Shown: positions 35,540 through 44,884, numbered from the stretch's first letter. The stretch is DNA of 64,000 nt from Mucilaginibacter polytrichastri (GCF_001911425.1 NZ_MPPL01000001.1:1795781-1859780), one strand, 5' to 3'. Numbers and translations: made by a program. The notes: generated by a model not told the origin, from the letters alone.

Positions 35540-36901
35540 TTATTGAACCTGAGAGGCATGCCGCTTAGTAATTTGGCTGAACCGGAAGTAAAGCAATATA
35601 GACGCGGTAAGTAACCCCAATACCAGCCCGTACCAAACGCCCATTACACCTAAATGAAAGTGCAGGCCAAGTACATACCCAACGGGTATGCCAACTACCC
35701 AGTAAGCTAAAAAGGTGATTACGGTAGGCACATTTACATCGCCCATACCCCTTAACACACCCAGGCCTATTACCTGTGCGCCATCAAATAATTGGAATAG
35801 CGCTGCAAGTATAAGTAGCTGTGATGCAATGGTTATAACCCGTTCATCAGAAGTATAGATCCATGGTAGCCAGTGGTTAAATAACGTAAACATAAGTGCT
35901 GTTACAGACATAAAAACCAGCACCACATGGTAACTTGCTATTGCCGAATGCCGCAGATCATGAAAGCGTTTAGCACCAAAGAAGTTTCCCGATTTGATGG
36001 CTGCTGCCGCTGCCATGCCATTTGCGGCCATGTAGGTTATAGAGGCCATGTTTAAGGCAATTTGATGCGCTGCCTGTGGTACTGCGCCCATAGTACCAAT
36101 AATAATGGCAGCACCGCTAAAAGCGCTAATCTCGAAGGTGTATTGCATGGCAACAGGGGCGCCTATTTTAAGAATTTGCCTGATGCGTATTTTGTTTATG
36201 CTTGCTAGTAAAAAACCTTTTAAGTAAGCCTTAAATTTAGCCGAGCGTAGTACATAAACTGCCATAATAATGGCCATCATGCTACGGTCTATCAGTGTAC
36301 TTAACCCTACGCCCCGTACACCCATGGGGTGGATACCGAGCAAGCCTTTTACAAAGGTGATACCCAAAACAATGTTCAAGACATTGCCCCATATAGAGAT
36401 ATACATCGCTTGTTTGGTAAAACCCAATCCTTCGGCAAATTGCTTAAAGGTGGTAAACAGCAACATTGGTATTACAGATAAGCCCAGTAACAGCAGAAAT
36501 GGCTTGGCTTGTGCCACTACTTCGGGCGATTGGTTTAAATGATTCAGCGCCAGCACAGCGCCAAAATAGATGAGCATAAATAATACAATGCTGCTCACGA
36601 TATTAATGAGCAGGCTATTTGCCAAAAGCTTACCGCATTCTATAAAGTTATCTTGCCCGTTCTGTTGGGCAATAAGCGGTGTTAAGCCATACGAAAGGCC
36701 CAGGCCCAGCACCATAATAATCATAAACAGGCCGTTTACCAGCGAAACTGCCGCTAACGCAACTGTACCGGCAAAATGCCCCACAATAATACTGTCTGAT
36801 GTTTGTACCAGTATATGCCCCAATTGCGAGATCACCACCGGTATAGCCAGTTTAAGGTTATCGCGGTAATGCGGTTTGTAGGTGGCTAAAAACTGTTTCA
36901 T
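35540..36901 (-). CDS. MATE family efflux transporter
   Basis: A 453-residue inner-membrane antiporter with 12 predicted helices in two six-helix halves. The N-terminal half begins NLKLAIPVVISQLGHILVQTSDSIIVGHFAGTVALAAVSL, the conserved MATE entry, and the second half repeats the theme at about residue 240 (LKIGAPVAMQYTFEISAF). It probably exports cationic drugs or metabolites by Na+ or H+ exchange. It reads leftwards and its stop abuts the palindromic repeat. The AlbA_2-domain gene lies upstream on the same strand, 48 bases away. Confidence 0.93.
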   Translation of the reverse strand: MKQFLATYKPHYRDNLKLAIPVVISQLGHILVQTSDSIIVGHFAGTVALAAVSLVNGLFMIIMVLGLGLSYGLTPLIAQQNGQDNFIECGKLLANSLLINIVSSIVLFMLIYFGAVLALNHLNQSPEVVAQAKPFLLLLGLSVIPMLLFTTFKQFAEGLGFTKQAMYISIWGNVLNIVLGITFVKGLLGIHPMGVRGVGLSTLIDRSMMAIIMAVYVLRSAKFKAYLKGFLLASINKIRIRQILKIGAPVAMQYTFEISAFSGAAIIIGTMGAVPQAAHQIALNMASITYMAANGMAAAAAIKSGNFFGAKRFHDLRHSAIASYHVVLVFMSVTALMFTLFNHWLPWIYTSDERVITIASQLLILAALFQLFDGAQVIGLGVLRGMGDVNVPTVITFLAYWVVGIPVGYVLGLHFHLGVMGVWYGLVLGLLTASILLYFRFSQITKRHASQVQ

Positions 36902-36949
36902 GGTTACGGCTTATAATGGCCGTCAAAAATAGGTTTTTTGGGTTTGATC

Positions 36950-37573
36950 TCAGGCAGCTGTGTAAAACTCTTCCTTTTCGTTGGTGTGCACGCGCACCAC
37001 GCCAGATAGTACAAGATTAACCATAATCCGCTGTGCCCGCCTGCGGCTTAAGTTAAGCAGTTCGCAGTATTCTTTTACGGTAATACGGTCGTGCAACTCG
37101 AGGTATTCCAGCAGGGCTTTCTCTTTCGATGAGTATTCGATCAGTACGCCTTTATCATCATTTGATCTTTTCAGCACGTCCACAACAATTTTGCTGGCCA
37201 GTACGCTTTTATCTTTTACACGTACGTATACCCACCATTTGCCATCATCGCTAAGGGCATAATGTGGTTTAATGTCACTTTCGGGTATTTCTACAACCAC
37301 AACCAGTTTATCATCTACATAAACCTCTTCAAAGCTGGGCTCTAGGGCAGGTTTTGCAAAAAAATGAGCGGCCTTGGTAATCATATATCGCTCTTCTTCT
37401 TCGTCTTTAACACCCTTAATACTACCGTCATCAGCTATGCCGATGAGCAAGCGGCCACCTTTATTATTGGCAAATGATACCATTGTTTTAGCGATTTTCT
37501 CGCAGCTGGTAATGGTTTTTTTGAAATCTTGCGTTACTGTTTCTCCATCCAGGATGAGCCTCTTGATGTTCAT
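36950..37573 (-). CDS. AlbA_2 (Schlafen-like) domain DNA-binding protein
   Basis: A 207-residue protein. The N-terminal 115 residues match the AlbA_2/divergent AAA-4 domain (PF04326), with EKIAKTMVSFANNKGGRLLIGIADDGSIKGV. The C-terminal 60 residues form a winged-helix-like segment (DRITVKEYCELLNLSRRRAQRIMVNLVLSGVV). No ATPase or helicase domain is present. A regulatory or nucleic-acid-binding role is likely from the domain pair; targets are unknown. It lies in a leftward series of small genes (hotdog, GNAT, AlbA_2, MATE) with short gaps. Confidence 0.85.
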   Translation of the reverse strand: MNIKRLILDGETVTQDFKKTITSCEKIAKTMVSFANNKGGRLLIGIADDGSIKGVKDEEEERYMITKAAHFFAKPALEPSFEEVYVDDKLVVVVEIPESDIKPHYALSDDGKWWVYVRVKDKSVLASKIVVDVLKRSNDDKGVLIEYSSKEKALLEYLELHDRITVKEYCELLNLSRRRAQRIMVNLVLSGVVRVHTNEKEEFYTAA

Positions 37574-37585
37574 TCAAATCCTCTC

Positions 37586-38047
37586 TTAATAATTTTGTGT
37601 AACGTAAGGTGTTTTAATTTCCATCCACGATTCCGGTTCGGCAATGGGTACAAATCCAAACTGGGTGTACAGGCCGTGGGCATCTTTAGTGGCCAATGAC
37701 CAGCGCCTAAGTCCTTGCAAGTCGGGATGAGTTCTGATGGTATGGATCAACCATTTCCCCAGGCTGTTTCCGCGGTGTTCTGTCCGGATAAATACATCAC
37801 AGATATAAGCGAATGTGGCGTTGTCTGTAATAACACGGGCAAAGCCCGCTATAGTGCCATTATGATAAATTCCGAAGCACATCGAGTTTTCAACCGCCCG
37901 CTTAAAAATAGCCAAAGGCATGCCCTTTGCCCAGTACGACTCATTGATTAACAGGGTATAAGCAGTATCTATATCAAATAAATGTTTATCTGTAGAGATA
38001 CAATATCCAGCCTTTATACAGTTATCAATAAGTTCTTCTGTTAACAT
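37586..38047 (-). CDS. GNAT family N-acetyltransferase
   Basis: A 153-residue acetyltransferase. The acetyl-CoA pyrophosphate-binding motif A reads VFIRTEHRGNSLGKWLIHTI, and the following W-x-L-A-T-x-D-A segment with YTQFGFVPI is typical of the small GNAT group in Bacteroidota that resembles YjdJ/PA-type enzymes. The acceptor is unknown. It is 12 bases upstream of the AlbA_2-domain gene and 12 bases downstream of the hotdog gene on the same strand, so the three are probably cotranscribed. Confidence 0.88.
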   Translation of the reverse strand: MLTEELIDNCIKAGYCISTDKHLFDIDTAYTLLINESYWAKGMPLAIFKRAVENSMCFGIYHNGTIAGFARVITDNATFAYICDVFIRTEHRGNSLGKWLIHTIRTHPDLQGLRRWSLATKDAHGLYTQFGFVPIAEPESWMEIKTPYVTQNY

Positions 38048-38059
38048 TGCTGCACTAAA

Positions 38060-38536
38060 TTATACGGTTTTTTCTGTAAAGTTTAAATTACGAATGTACA
38101 CTTCGTTACTAACTGTTACGCATATTTCACCTGCTTTATTATAAAAATCTACATTAAAATTACGCGTGTATTTACCTTCGGTATTGATGACATGCTCTGC
38201 TTCTGCAATGTCGGCATCGGTGAGTGTTGCCGTAAAGCGCAGATCTGTAGCACCGGGCTTCAGGAAGTTTATCTGGGCCGATTTACTCCATACAATAACT
38301 TTGTAGCCTTTATTAAGCAACACCTGGTGCATCATTATAGGATGGAAAGGGTCGGCCGCACAAAATAGCGTACCGCCGAAAATGGCATAATTGTAATTAA
38401 TGTTAAAGAGGCTTCTGTTCACTTTAACAGTTGTACTTTTAAAGTCCTTAGCGATGGTAACCACCCAAATTCGTTGAAACAGTAGCGGGGGGTAAAACCG
38501 CAGTCCCCATTTTAATAAAGAAGCCGAAATAGCCAT
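38060..38536 (-). CDS. DUF4442 hotdog-fold protein
   Basis: A 158-residue protein matching DUF4442 (PF14539), a hotdog-fold group related to thioesterases. I read the family segment NINYNYAIFGGTLFCAADPFHPIMMHQVL, which holds the region where acyl-CoA thioesterases keep their catalytic residue. The family lacks experimental function. It is the first gene of a short leftward run with the GNAT gene 12 bases on. No signal peptide is present despite a moderately hydrophobic N-terminus. Confidence 0.85.
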   Translation of the reverse strand: MAISASLLKWGLRFYPPLLFQRIWVVTIAKDFKSTTVKVNRSLFNINYNYAIFGGTLFCAADPFHPIMMHQVLLNKGYKVIVWSKSAQINFLKPGATDLRFTATLTDADIAEAEHVINTEGKYTRNFNVDFYNKAGEICVTVSNEVYIRNLNFTEKTV

Positions 38537-38795
38537 AAGCCGAATATCAGCATTAAGGCTTATGGATGAAATAGACGGAAGAAATTATTTATGCACATAT
38601 GCCCTCAGCCTTTATTTTTAATATTTAAAGTAATGAAATACCTGCTTAAGAAAGTCGGAATTTATATGAAAAAATCTTCGCTGGCGTTCAATAATAAACA
38701 GCGTTTAGTTATCTGTAAATTAAAAATTACAAACAATTAGTTAAAACCAGCGTTGCTCCTATACATCTAAGTATTAACACATTTAAATAACGACT

Positions 38796-38993
38796 ATGAA
38801 AAAGCACATTTTAAAGATCGCATTAGCGGCCATATTTGCAAGTAGCATCGCAGTAGGTTGTAGTTCTGAGAAGGCTGCAAGCAGTAGTTCTGACAGTACT
38901 AAAATAGACTCGACGAAAATGAATACACCCGCAACTGACAGTGTTAAAAAAGACACCACCAAAAAGGATACTACCAAAACTCCGACCAGGTAG
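38796..38993 (+). CDS. Small lipoprotein with a charged low-complexity tail
   Basis: A 65-residue product with a signal ending at the lipobox AVGC (Cys at 22). It is followed only by Ser-rich and DSTK/DTTKK-type repeats to the end (DSTKIDSTKMNTPATDSVKKDTTKKDTTK). No folded domain is expected; it may be a surface or periplasmic spacer lipoprotein. Such short repetitive lipoproteins are common in Sphingobacteriaceae and have no known role. It is monocistronic with a terminator right after it. Confidence 0.75.
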   Translation: MKKHILKIALAAIFASSIAVGCSSEKAASSSSDSTKIDSTKMNTPATDSVKKDTTKKDTTKTPTR

Positions 38994-39011
38994 TTTTCTT
39001 TTTAAAAGTAT

Positions 39012-39042
39012 AAGGTCTGCTCCAAAAGGCAGGCCTTTTTTT
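39012..39042 (+). terminator. Intrinsic terminator after the small lipoprotein
   Basis: AGGTCTGC and GCAGGCCT arms (one G-T pair) around a short loop, followed by seven T. Confidence 0.8.
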
Positions 39043-39217
39043 GTGTTATAGGAGAAATTTTACACATTATTTGATGATTAATCTATAGTTAATTACTATT
39101 GTAATTCAGTATATTATGTATTTTACTTAATGCGATTATTTAAATAAAGTGAAACAACGAAAGCTTTTTCATTGTCCCTTGAACGATAAATTATTACTAC
39201 TAATAAACTGTATAAAC

Positions 39218-39270
39218 AAAAAAACGCCCATCACATTGTCCGCTTAAGCAGATTTGTGTTGGACGTTTTG
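39218..39270 (-). terminator. Candidate terminator of the leftward glycosyltransferase gene
   Basis: Read on the minus strand: CAAAACGTCC pairs with GGGCGTTTTTTTG-type sequence around an imperfect stem that includes ACACA/TGTGA, ending in a T run. It lies 19 bases past the stop at 39289. Confidence 0.6.
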
Positions 39271-39288
39271 TTTAAGCAGGAAATTTAT

Positions 39289-40254
39289 TTAAGCGCTGAT
39301 AATAGCAGGCTTAATGATTTGCCCGCCGGTATATATTTTACGTACCTGGTAAGTTTTTTTGTTTTGCGATTCGAAATAGGTACGCACATTGATTTCGGCT
39401 AGTATACCTAGTGTTATCAGTTGGATACCGCCTAATAGAAGGATTAGTCCAAGTATTAACATCGGCTTGCCCCAAATATCGTGGCCCATTATTTTAAGTA
39501 CCAAGAGGTACATATTGATAGCTACACCTAAAAAGAAAAGCGTAAACCCGATGCTGCCAAACAAGTGCATTGGTTTTTGAATGTACTTTCGGAAAAACAC
39601 CATCAAGATTAAATCACTGATAACCTTAAAGGTGCGGTTAATACCGTATTTAGATTTCCCGTGGATGCGGGCATGGTGGGCCACATCAATCTGGGTGATA
39701 CGCGCACCCTGTTGTTTGGCCAATACCGGTATAAAGCGGTGAAGCTCGCCGTAGAGGCCCAGGTTTTGGGCAATTTCGGTGCGAAAGATCTTTAAGGTGC
39801 AACCGTAATCCTTAATATAAACACCGGTTAGCTTACGGATCATCGCGTTGGCAATCTTACTGGGTATCTTCCGCAGAAACATACCATCCTGGCGGTTTTT
39901 ACGGTTACCGGCTACCACGTCCCAATCTTCATCCTTTAGCTTTTGCAGCATGGAAGGGATATCTTTCGGGTCGTTTTGCAGGTCGCCGTCCAGCAGGGCA
40001 ATGTATTCGCCTTCGGCGTAGTCAATACCGGCGGTCATGGCTGTACTTTGGCCATAGTTTTTGCGCAGTTCAACCAGCTTAACGCGGCTATTATCGTTTT
40101 TAATAATTTCCTGTTGGGTACCGTCCTCAGAACCATCGTCAACAAAAACTACTTCGTAATCAATACCAGCCAGGGCTGAATCAATTTCGGCAATAAGCGG
40201 ACTGATGTTCTCTTTCTCGTTAAGTACTGTAATAACTACTGAAAGTTCGGGCAT
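39289..40254 (-). CDS. Glycosyltransferase family 2 with C-terminal membrane anchor
   Basis: A 321-residue inner-membrane glycosyltransferase. The GT-A domain (1-230) contains VVITVLNEKENI, FVDDGSEDGT, LLDGDLQNDP (metal-binding DxD-like) and the QNDP segment typical of DPM1/GtrB/ArnC-type polyprenyl-phosphate glycosyltransferases. Two C-terminal transmembrane helices follow (about 233-300). I use the ATG at 40254: the frame runs back to a TTG at 40281, but that TTG is part of the -7 box TATCTTTG, so it is upstream of or at the transcript start. It probably makes a lipid-linked sugar donor. Confidence 0.9.
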   Translation of the reverse strand: MPELSVVITVLNEKENISPLIAEIDSALAGIDYEVVFVDDGSEDGTQQEIIKNDNSRVKLVELRKNYGQSTAMTAGIDYAEGEYIALLDGDLQNDPKDIPSMLQKLKDEDWDVVAGNRKNRQDGMFLRKIPSKIANAMIRKLTGVYIKDYGCTLKIFRTEIAQNLGLYGELHRFIPVLAKQQGARITQIDVAHHARIHGKSKYGINRTFKVISDLILMVFFRKYIQKPMHLFGSIGFTLFFLGVAINMYLLVLKIMGHDIWGKPMLILGLILLLGGIQLITLGILAEINVRTYFESQNKKTYQVRKIYTGGQIIKPAIISA

Positions 40255-40278
40255 GTGGAAATTATATTGTTTGGGATG

Positions 40279-40286
40279 CAAAGATA
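40279..40286 (-). promoter_or_regulatory. -7 box for the GT2 gene
   Basis: Minus-strand TATCTTTG, a perfect match to TAnnTTTG, 24 bases before the ATG at 40254. It overlaps the alternative upstream TTG and so argues against using it as start. Confidence 0.6.
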
Positions 40287-40317
40287 AGATTTTTAAATTT
40301 CGAATTTATAATAGGAT

Positions 40318-40342
40318 CGTCATTGCAAGGTACGATGCAATC
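40318..40342. repeat. Degenerate single arm of the GAGGTACGAAGCAATC repeat family
   Basis: CGTCATTGCAAGGTACGATG, continuing CAATC, resembles the left arm at 44885 (CGTAATTGCGAGGAACGAAG) with several changes. The matching right arm is degraded, so this looks like an old copy. Confidence 0.5.
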
Positions 40343-40631
40343 TCGTGCCTGTAAGATGCTGATATAACAACGCAAGATCCGTTTTCATTAGGAAGGGTGG
40401 AGATTTATTATCGTCAGTGGATGTTCATTCTTTTTCTCTCAAAAAAGAATGAACCAAAGAAGAAAGTCGTGGCTGCTCAATTTTCTATGAAAGGGTGTTG
40501 TAGGGCAAATGTTGTGCTACCCAAAAATCAAGATGCCACATTGATTAGGCTATTAACTGTTCATCAGATCAATTGTCTATTTGCTTAGGAGCTAGTCTTG
40601 ATTCTTGGCTCTCGATTCTCGATTCTATACT
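40343..40631. other. Intergenic stretch with a perfect 13-bp palindrome and no gene
   Basis: The main structure is GTTCATTCTTTTT (40423-40435) opposite AAAAAGAATGAAC (40442-40454) with a 6-base loop. With its A and T runs it could end transcripts in either direction. A plus-strand frame from about 40397 to 40588 crosses the palindrome, and its peptide looks like translated repeat. I see no real gene here. Confidence 0.65.
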
Positions 40632-40997
40632 TCACTCCTCCAAGTCAGTATGCGCCATTTCTTCTTTGCGCATTGGCATGGCATCAATAACACCAAAAAG
40701 CTTTTGGGAGGTAACCGGTTGGTGACTGCGCAATTTTTCGCCTTTGTCTTTACCTATCAGTATAACGGTAAAACCTGAGGATACGTGATTGCTTTTGCCG
40801 GTAGCACCTTTTGGGTCGCAGATTTTTATGTCTACGTCGCGTTGTAGTAACCCGGCGTTATCGGCCTGCAATAATTGTTGCTGATGTTTAAGCGCATTTT
40901 GCGATGATTTATCTGCAAAAAGCAACAGCGTACGTTTGGTGGTATGTTGTGTGTAAGTGCCAATCACCAGCATGCCAACTATAAGGTGTTTTAACAT
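40632..40997 (-). CDS. DUF4174 domain protein
   Basis: A 121-residue protein with a short hydrophobic N-terminus that may be a signal peptide. The DUF4174 core (PF13778) is clear: RTLLLFADKSSQ near the start, and GFTVILIGKDKGEKLRSHQPVTSQKLFGVIDAMPMRKEEM near the end. The fold is thioredoxin-like without the CxxC. The family is periplasmic or secreted and has no known function. It is monocistronic, divergent from mtaB with about 110 bases between the genes. Confidence 0.83.
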   Translation of the reverse strand: MLKHLIVGMLVIGTYTQHTTKRTLLLFADKSSQNALKHQQQLLQADNAGLLQRDVDIKICDPKGATGKSNHVSSGFTVILIGKDKGEKLRSHQPVTSQKLFGVIDAMPMRKEEMAHTDLEE

Positions 40998-41091
40998 AAT
41001 ACATTAACATAGCCTTAAGCATTTTGTTGTTCAAAGTATATTATAACATTTTCGCGACAAAAGGCCATAAAAGGGTTAATCTTAAAATACT

Positions 41092-41099
41092 TATATTTG
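41092..41099 (+). promoter_or_regulatory. -7 box of the mtaB operon
   Basis: TATATTTG lies 10 bases before the ATG at 41110, implying a leader of only a few bases. Confidence 0.55.
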
Positions 41100-41109
41100 C
41101 ACCCTCAAA

Positions 41110-42432
41110 ATGGATAAGAAAGTCGCTTTTTATACACTGGGCTGCAAGCTGAATTATTCGGAATCGTCTGCCATTGGCCGCTTGTTTAATCAGGCCGGTT
41201 ATCAGACGGTTACGTTTACAGATGAGCCGGATATCTTTGTCATAAACACTTGTTCGGTAACCGAAAACGCCGACAAGAAATGTAAAAAGATAGTAAAAGA
41301 GGCGCTTAAAATATCTCCGGAAGCCTACATTGTAGTGGTTGGTTGCTATGCGCAGCTTAAACCTGCCGAGATAGCCGAAATACCGGGTGTGGATATGGTA
41401 CTTGGCGCTGCCGAGAAATTTCAGATTGTAGAACACATCACAGATTTAACCAAACAGCCCAAAACACTCATCTATAACCAGCCAATAAGTGAGGCTAAGG
41501 ATTTTGTAACCTCTTACTCATTTGGCAACGACCGTACCCGTACTTTCTTAAAAGTTCAGGACGGCTGCGATTACTCTTGCACATTTTGTACCATTCCGCT
41601 GGCGCGTGGCAGCAGTCGCAGCGATAACATCGAGAATGTATTAAAGCAGGCTGCTAATATTGCAGCATCCGAGGTGCGCGAAATTGTGTTGACCGGCGTT
41701 AACCTGGGCGATTTTGGTTTGCAAAATGGCGAGCGGGTAAACAAATTTATTGACCTGGTTAAGGCGCTGGATGAGGTAGAGGGGATAGACCGGATTCGGA
41801 TATCATCCATAGAACCTAATTTACTTACCGACGAGATCATTGAATTTGTGGCTACATCAAAAATATTTGTACCACATTTTCATATCCCGCTGCAATCTGG
41901 TTCAGATAAAATATTAGGGCTGATGCGCCGCCGTTACAAACGCGAGTTGTATACTAACCGTGTGGCCAAAATCAAATCATTAATGCCAGACTGCTGTATT
42001 GGTGTGGATGTGATTGTTGGCTTCCCCGGCGAAACCCGCGAAGATTTTATCGATACCTACAACTTCCTGAACGATCTGGATGTTTCATACCTGCACGTAT
42101 TTACCTACTCCGAACGCGAAAATACATTGGCTGCCGAAATGGGCGGCGAGGTACCGGGTTCAACCCGCGCCGAGCGGAGCAAGATGCTGCACATACTTTC
42201 TGACAAAAAAAGGCGTTCTTTTTACGAATCGCAACTGGGTAAAACGGGTGCCGTTTTGTTTGAGCGTGACATTAAAGATGGTTATATGCACGGTTTTACC
42301 CGCAACTATGTAAAAGTAAAAACCAAGTACGACCCTATATTGGTAAACGAACTGCGCACGGTTACTTTAACAGCTGTAGCTGCAGACGGTGATGTTGAAA
42401 TTACAGAAGGCGAAGAAATATTAGTGCATTAA
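41110..42432 (+). CDS. mtaB: tRNA t6A37 methylthiotransferase MtaB
   Basis: Radical SAM enzyme that adds a methylthio group to t6A at position 37 of tRNAs reading ANN codons, giving ms2t6A. The 440 residues show the N-terminal UPF0004 domain with its three cysteines (TLGCKLNY, INTCSVT, VVGCYAQ), then the radical SAM cluster motif DGCDYSCTFCTIPLARG (CxxxCxxC). A C-terminal TRAM-like region follows from about 380. Features such as KCKKIVKEALK match the MtaB rather than the MiaB branch. It starts an operon with lgt, gtrA and suhB. Confidence 0.93.
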   Translation: MDKKVAFYTLGCKLNYSESSAIGRLFNQAGYQTVTFTDEPDIFVINTCSVTENADKKCKKIVKEALKISPEAYIVVVGCYAQLKPAEIAEIPGVDMVLGAAEKFQIVEHITDLTKQPKTLIYNQPISEAKDFVTSYSFGNDRTRTFLKVQDGCDYSCTFCTIPLARGSSRSDNIENVLKQAANIAASEVREIVLTGVNLGDFGLQNGERVNKFIDLVKALDEVEGIDRIRISSIEPNLLTDEIIEFVATSKIFVPHFHIPLQSGSDKILGLMRRRYKRELYTNRVAKIKSLMPDCCIGVDVIVGFPGETREDFIDTYNFLNDLDVSYLHVFTYSERENTLAAEMGGEVPGSTRAERSKMLHILSDKKRRSFYESQLGKTGAVLFERDIKDGYMHGFTRNYVKVKTKYDPILVNELRTVTLTAVAADGDVEITEGEEILVH

Positions 42433-42464
42433 GTTTTATATTCGCTCCACAAAATACTACCTGA

Positions 42465-43634
42465 ATGTTTCCAACCCTTTCTGACTTAATCAGATATTTT
42501 ACCGGTGCCAATATCCCATTGCCATTTCAAACTTTTGGCTTTTTTGTAGCCCTGGCTTTTATGGCCGGTTATTGGGCCTTTGGCGAAGAGTTTAAACGCA
42601 AAGAAAAACTTGGCTATATTAAAGCGACAGAAAAAACGGTAACTATTGGCAACCCTGTTACTTGGACAGACCTGATTAGCAATGGCTTTTTTGGCTTTAT
42701 AGCCGGCTATAAATTATTAGATGCCATATTAAACTATCACGACCTGGTTAATGATCCGCAGGATTTTATTTTATCGCTGCGCGGAAACTGGCTGGGGGGG
42801 ATACTTTTGGGTGCAGGCTTTGTTTACTGGGCATACGCTGACGGTAAAAAACAAGAACTGGCCGAACCCATTACCAAACGTGTAGTTGTACACCCGTATG
42901 ATTTGCTGGGCAACATATTAGTTTGGGCAGCCGTATTTGGCTTTGCCGGGGCTAAACTGTTTAATGCATTAGAGAACTGGGACGATTTTATGAAAGACCC
43001 TGTAGGTATGTTAGTTGGTTTTAGCGGCTTAACTTTCTACGGGGGGTTAATTTGCGGCGGTGCGGCGGTATTATATATTGCCAATAAAAATGGTATTAAA
43101 CCATTGGATATGCTTGATGTTGGTGGCCCCGGCATGATGCTGGCTTACGGCGTTGGCCGTATTGGTTGCCAGATGAGTGGCGATGGCGATTGGGGGATAC
43201 CTAATTTAGATGCCAAACCGCAATGGCTAAGCTGGGCGCCGGATTGGATGTGGTCTTTCAAATTTCCGCATAATGTAAACGGGGTCGATTTTAATAATCA
43301 TATCCCTGATTGTGTTGGCAAATACTGTAACGAATTACGTTTACCCGTTTATCCTACTTCGTTTTACGAGTCGGTGATCTGTGTGCTGCTGTTCCTGGCT
43401 TTATGGAGCATTCGTGATCGCATTAAACTACCGGGGTTGATGTTCGGTATCTATATGATCTTGAACGGCATCGAGCGTTTCTTTATCGAACTGATCCGCG
43501 TGAATACCCGTTATCATATCGGCAGCTTGTCTTTTACCCAGGCCGAATTAATTTCACTTTGTTTGGTAATAGGGGGTATTGCACTTTGTGTAAATGCTTT
43601 CCGCAAAAAACAAACTTTAACGCATGCCGGGTAA
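42465..43634 (+). CDS. lgt: Prolipoprotein diacylglyceryl transferase
   Basis: Transfers diacylglycerol from phosphatidylglycerol to the lipobox cysteine of prolipoproteins at the inner membrane. The 389 residues have seven or eight hydrophobic segments. The Lgt signature appears as [16 protein letters not shown], with the essential Arg, and [15 protein letters not shown] and [13 protein letters not shown] lie further on. It is longer than the enterobacterial enzyme (about 290 residues) mainly through loops between helices, which is normal in Bacteroidota. Several lipoproteins in this window are its predicted substrates. The stop overlaps the gtrA start. Confidence 0.93.
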   Translation: MFPTLSDLIRYFTGANIPLPFQTFGFFVALAFMAGYWAFGEEFKRKEKLGYIKATEKTVTIGNPVTWTDLISNGFFGFIAGYKLLDAILNYHDLVNDPQDFILSLRGNWLGGILLGAGFVYWAYADGKKQELAEPITKRVVVHPYDLLGNILVWAAVFGFAGAKLFNALENWDDFMKDPVGMLVGFSGLTFYGGLICGGAAVLYIANKNGIKPLDMLDVGGPGMMLAYGVGRIGCQMSGDGDWGIPNLDAKPQWLSWAPDWMWSFKFPHNVNGVDFNNHIPDCVGKYCNELRLPVYPTSFYESVICVLLFLALWSIRDRIKLPGLMFGIYMILNGIERFFIELIRVNTRYHIGSLSFTQAELISLCLVIGGIALCVNAFRKKQTLTHAG

Positions 43635-44106
43635 AAACAAAGGCAAAAAAATACTGGATAATCAGTTTCTGCGGTTTATCATATCTGCAGGTGCGGGTTT
43701 CCTGGTCGATATCGGTTCGTATTACTTATTTTACCACAACCTTTTTAAACGCGATAGTTACCAGGTTATCAATTATCACGTTAGCAACTATATCCTGTCG
43801 CTAAGTATCTCTTTCTTTTTAGGTGTTATCGTTAATTTTTTGATTACCCGTTATATGGTTTTTTCGGAGTCTAAATTGCAGCCTGCCCAGCAATTTTTGA
43901 GGTTTTCGTCTGTGGCTTTTATTGGCTTTTTTGCCAACCTGGCCATTTTAAAAGTAATGGTGGTTTACCTGCACATGTACCCGCCGGTGGCACGCCCGGC
44001 TGCAGCCTTAAGTTTATTTTTCGCAAGCTTTTTTATTCATAAACTGTTTTCATTTAACTTAAAATTACGAGACCATGCTGGAAACCATAACCCTACAAGT
44101 AATTGA
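43624..44106 (+). CDS. GtrA family membrane protein
   Basis: A 160-residue protein with four hydrophobic helices matching GtrA/DPMS (PF04138). The segments [46 protein letters not shown] and [17 protein letters not shown] are in the right order. Family members are thought to help flip polyprenyl-phosphate sugars. Here it overlaps lgt by 11 bases and suhB by 32 bases, so it is translated within a tight operon, but no sugar gene is adjacent. A GT2 partner of the right type lies at 39289-40254 on the other strand. Confidence 0.87.
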   Translation: MPGKNKGKKILDNQFLRFIISAGAGFLVDIGSYYLFYHNLFKRDSYQVINYHVSNYILSLSISFFLGVIVNFLITRYMVFSESKLQPAQQFLRFSSVAFIGFFANLAILKVMVVYLHMYPPVARPAAALSLFFASFFIHKLFSFNLKLRDHAGNHNPTSN

Positions 44107-44863
44107 AGTTGCCAAACAGGCAGGCGCATTTATCCGCCAGGAGCGGAGCAATTTTAAAGCAGACAGCATAGAATATAAAGGCCTTAACGACCTGGTATCT
44201 TACGTTGATAAAACAGCGGAAGGTATGATTGTTGAAGGATTGGCAATGATACTACCCGAAGCCGGCTTCCTGACCGAAGAAAAAACCATTAACCGTACCG
44301 GCGAACGTTATAACTGGATCATCGATCCATTGGATGGCACTACTAATTTTATCCACGGCTTAACAGTTTTTGCGGTAAGCATCGCTTTAAAAGAATATGA
44401 TGAACTGGTTGCCGGCGTAGTATATGAAGTTAATCTCGACGAATGCTTTTACGCATGTAAGGGTGCTCCGGCTTATTTAAACGGTAAAGAGATTCACGTA
44501 AGTAAAGCGCCTAAAATTGCAGATAGCCTGCTGGCTACCGGCTTCCCTTATTACGATTTTACCAAGCAACCGCAATACATAGCCCTGTTTACCGATTTGA
44601 TGCAGCATTGCCACGGTCTGCGCCGTTTGGGTTCTGCCGCTACAGATTTGGCTTACACGGCTTGCGGCCGCTTTGATGGTTTTTACGAGTATAACTTAAA
44701 GCCATGGGATATTGCAGCCGGTATTGTAATTGTGCGCCAGGCAGGGGGTAAGGTAGTTAGCTTTACCGGCGGTAATGATGTTCTAGAAACCTGCGATGTT
44801 GTAGCTACCAACGGCCTGATTGGTGATGAGTTGGTAGGTAAGATAGGAGAATACTTTGTTTAG
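44075..44863 (+). CDS. suhB: Inositol monophosphatase family protein
   Basis: Mg2+-dependent phosphatase of 262 residues. The metal-binding motifs are intact: GFLTEEKT (Glu), IDPLDGTTNFIHGLTVFAVSIAL (Asp-Pro-Leu-Asp-Gly-Thr) and KPWDIAAGIVIVRQAGG (WDxAAG). Substrates in bacteria include inositol-1-phosphate and, in some cases, other sugar phosphates. The ATG at 44075 lies inside the gtrA frame, 32 bases before its stop; the resulting N-terminus ([17 protein letters not shown]) matches relatives. Last gene of the mtaB operon; a palindromic repeat follows. Confidence 0.92.
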   Translation: MLETITLQVIEVAKQAGAFIRQERSNFKADSIEYKGLNDLVSYVDKTAEGMIVEGLAMILPEAGFLTEEKTINRTGERYNWIIDPLDGTTNFIHGLTVFAVSIALKEYDELVAGVVYEVNLDECFYACKGAPAYLNGKEIHVSKAPKIADSLLATGFPYYDFTKQPQYIALFTDLMQHCHGLRRLGSAATDLAYTACGRFDGFYEYNLKPWDIAAGIVIVRQAGGKVVSFTGGNDVLETCDVVATNGLIGDELVGKIGEYFV

Positions 44864-44884
44864 ATCATCCTGATTAGTTACCAC

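Noticed and set aside
40255..40281. Extended N-terminus of the GT2 protein from a TTG
   Set aside because: The TTG is part of the TATCTTTG promoter box, so it would not be inside the mRNA.
40397..40588. 63-codon plus-strand frame
   Set aside because: It runs through a perfect palindrome and repeat-like DNA; the peptide has no recognisable domain or signal and no plausible start context.
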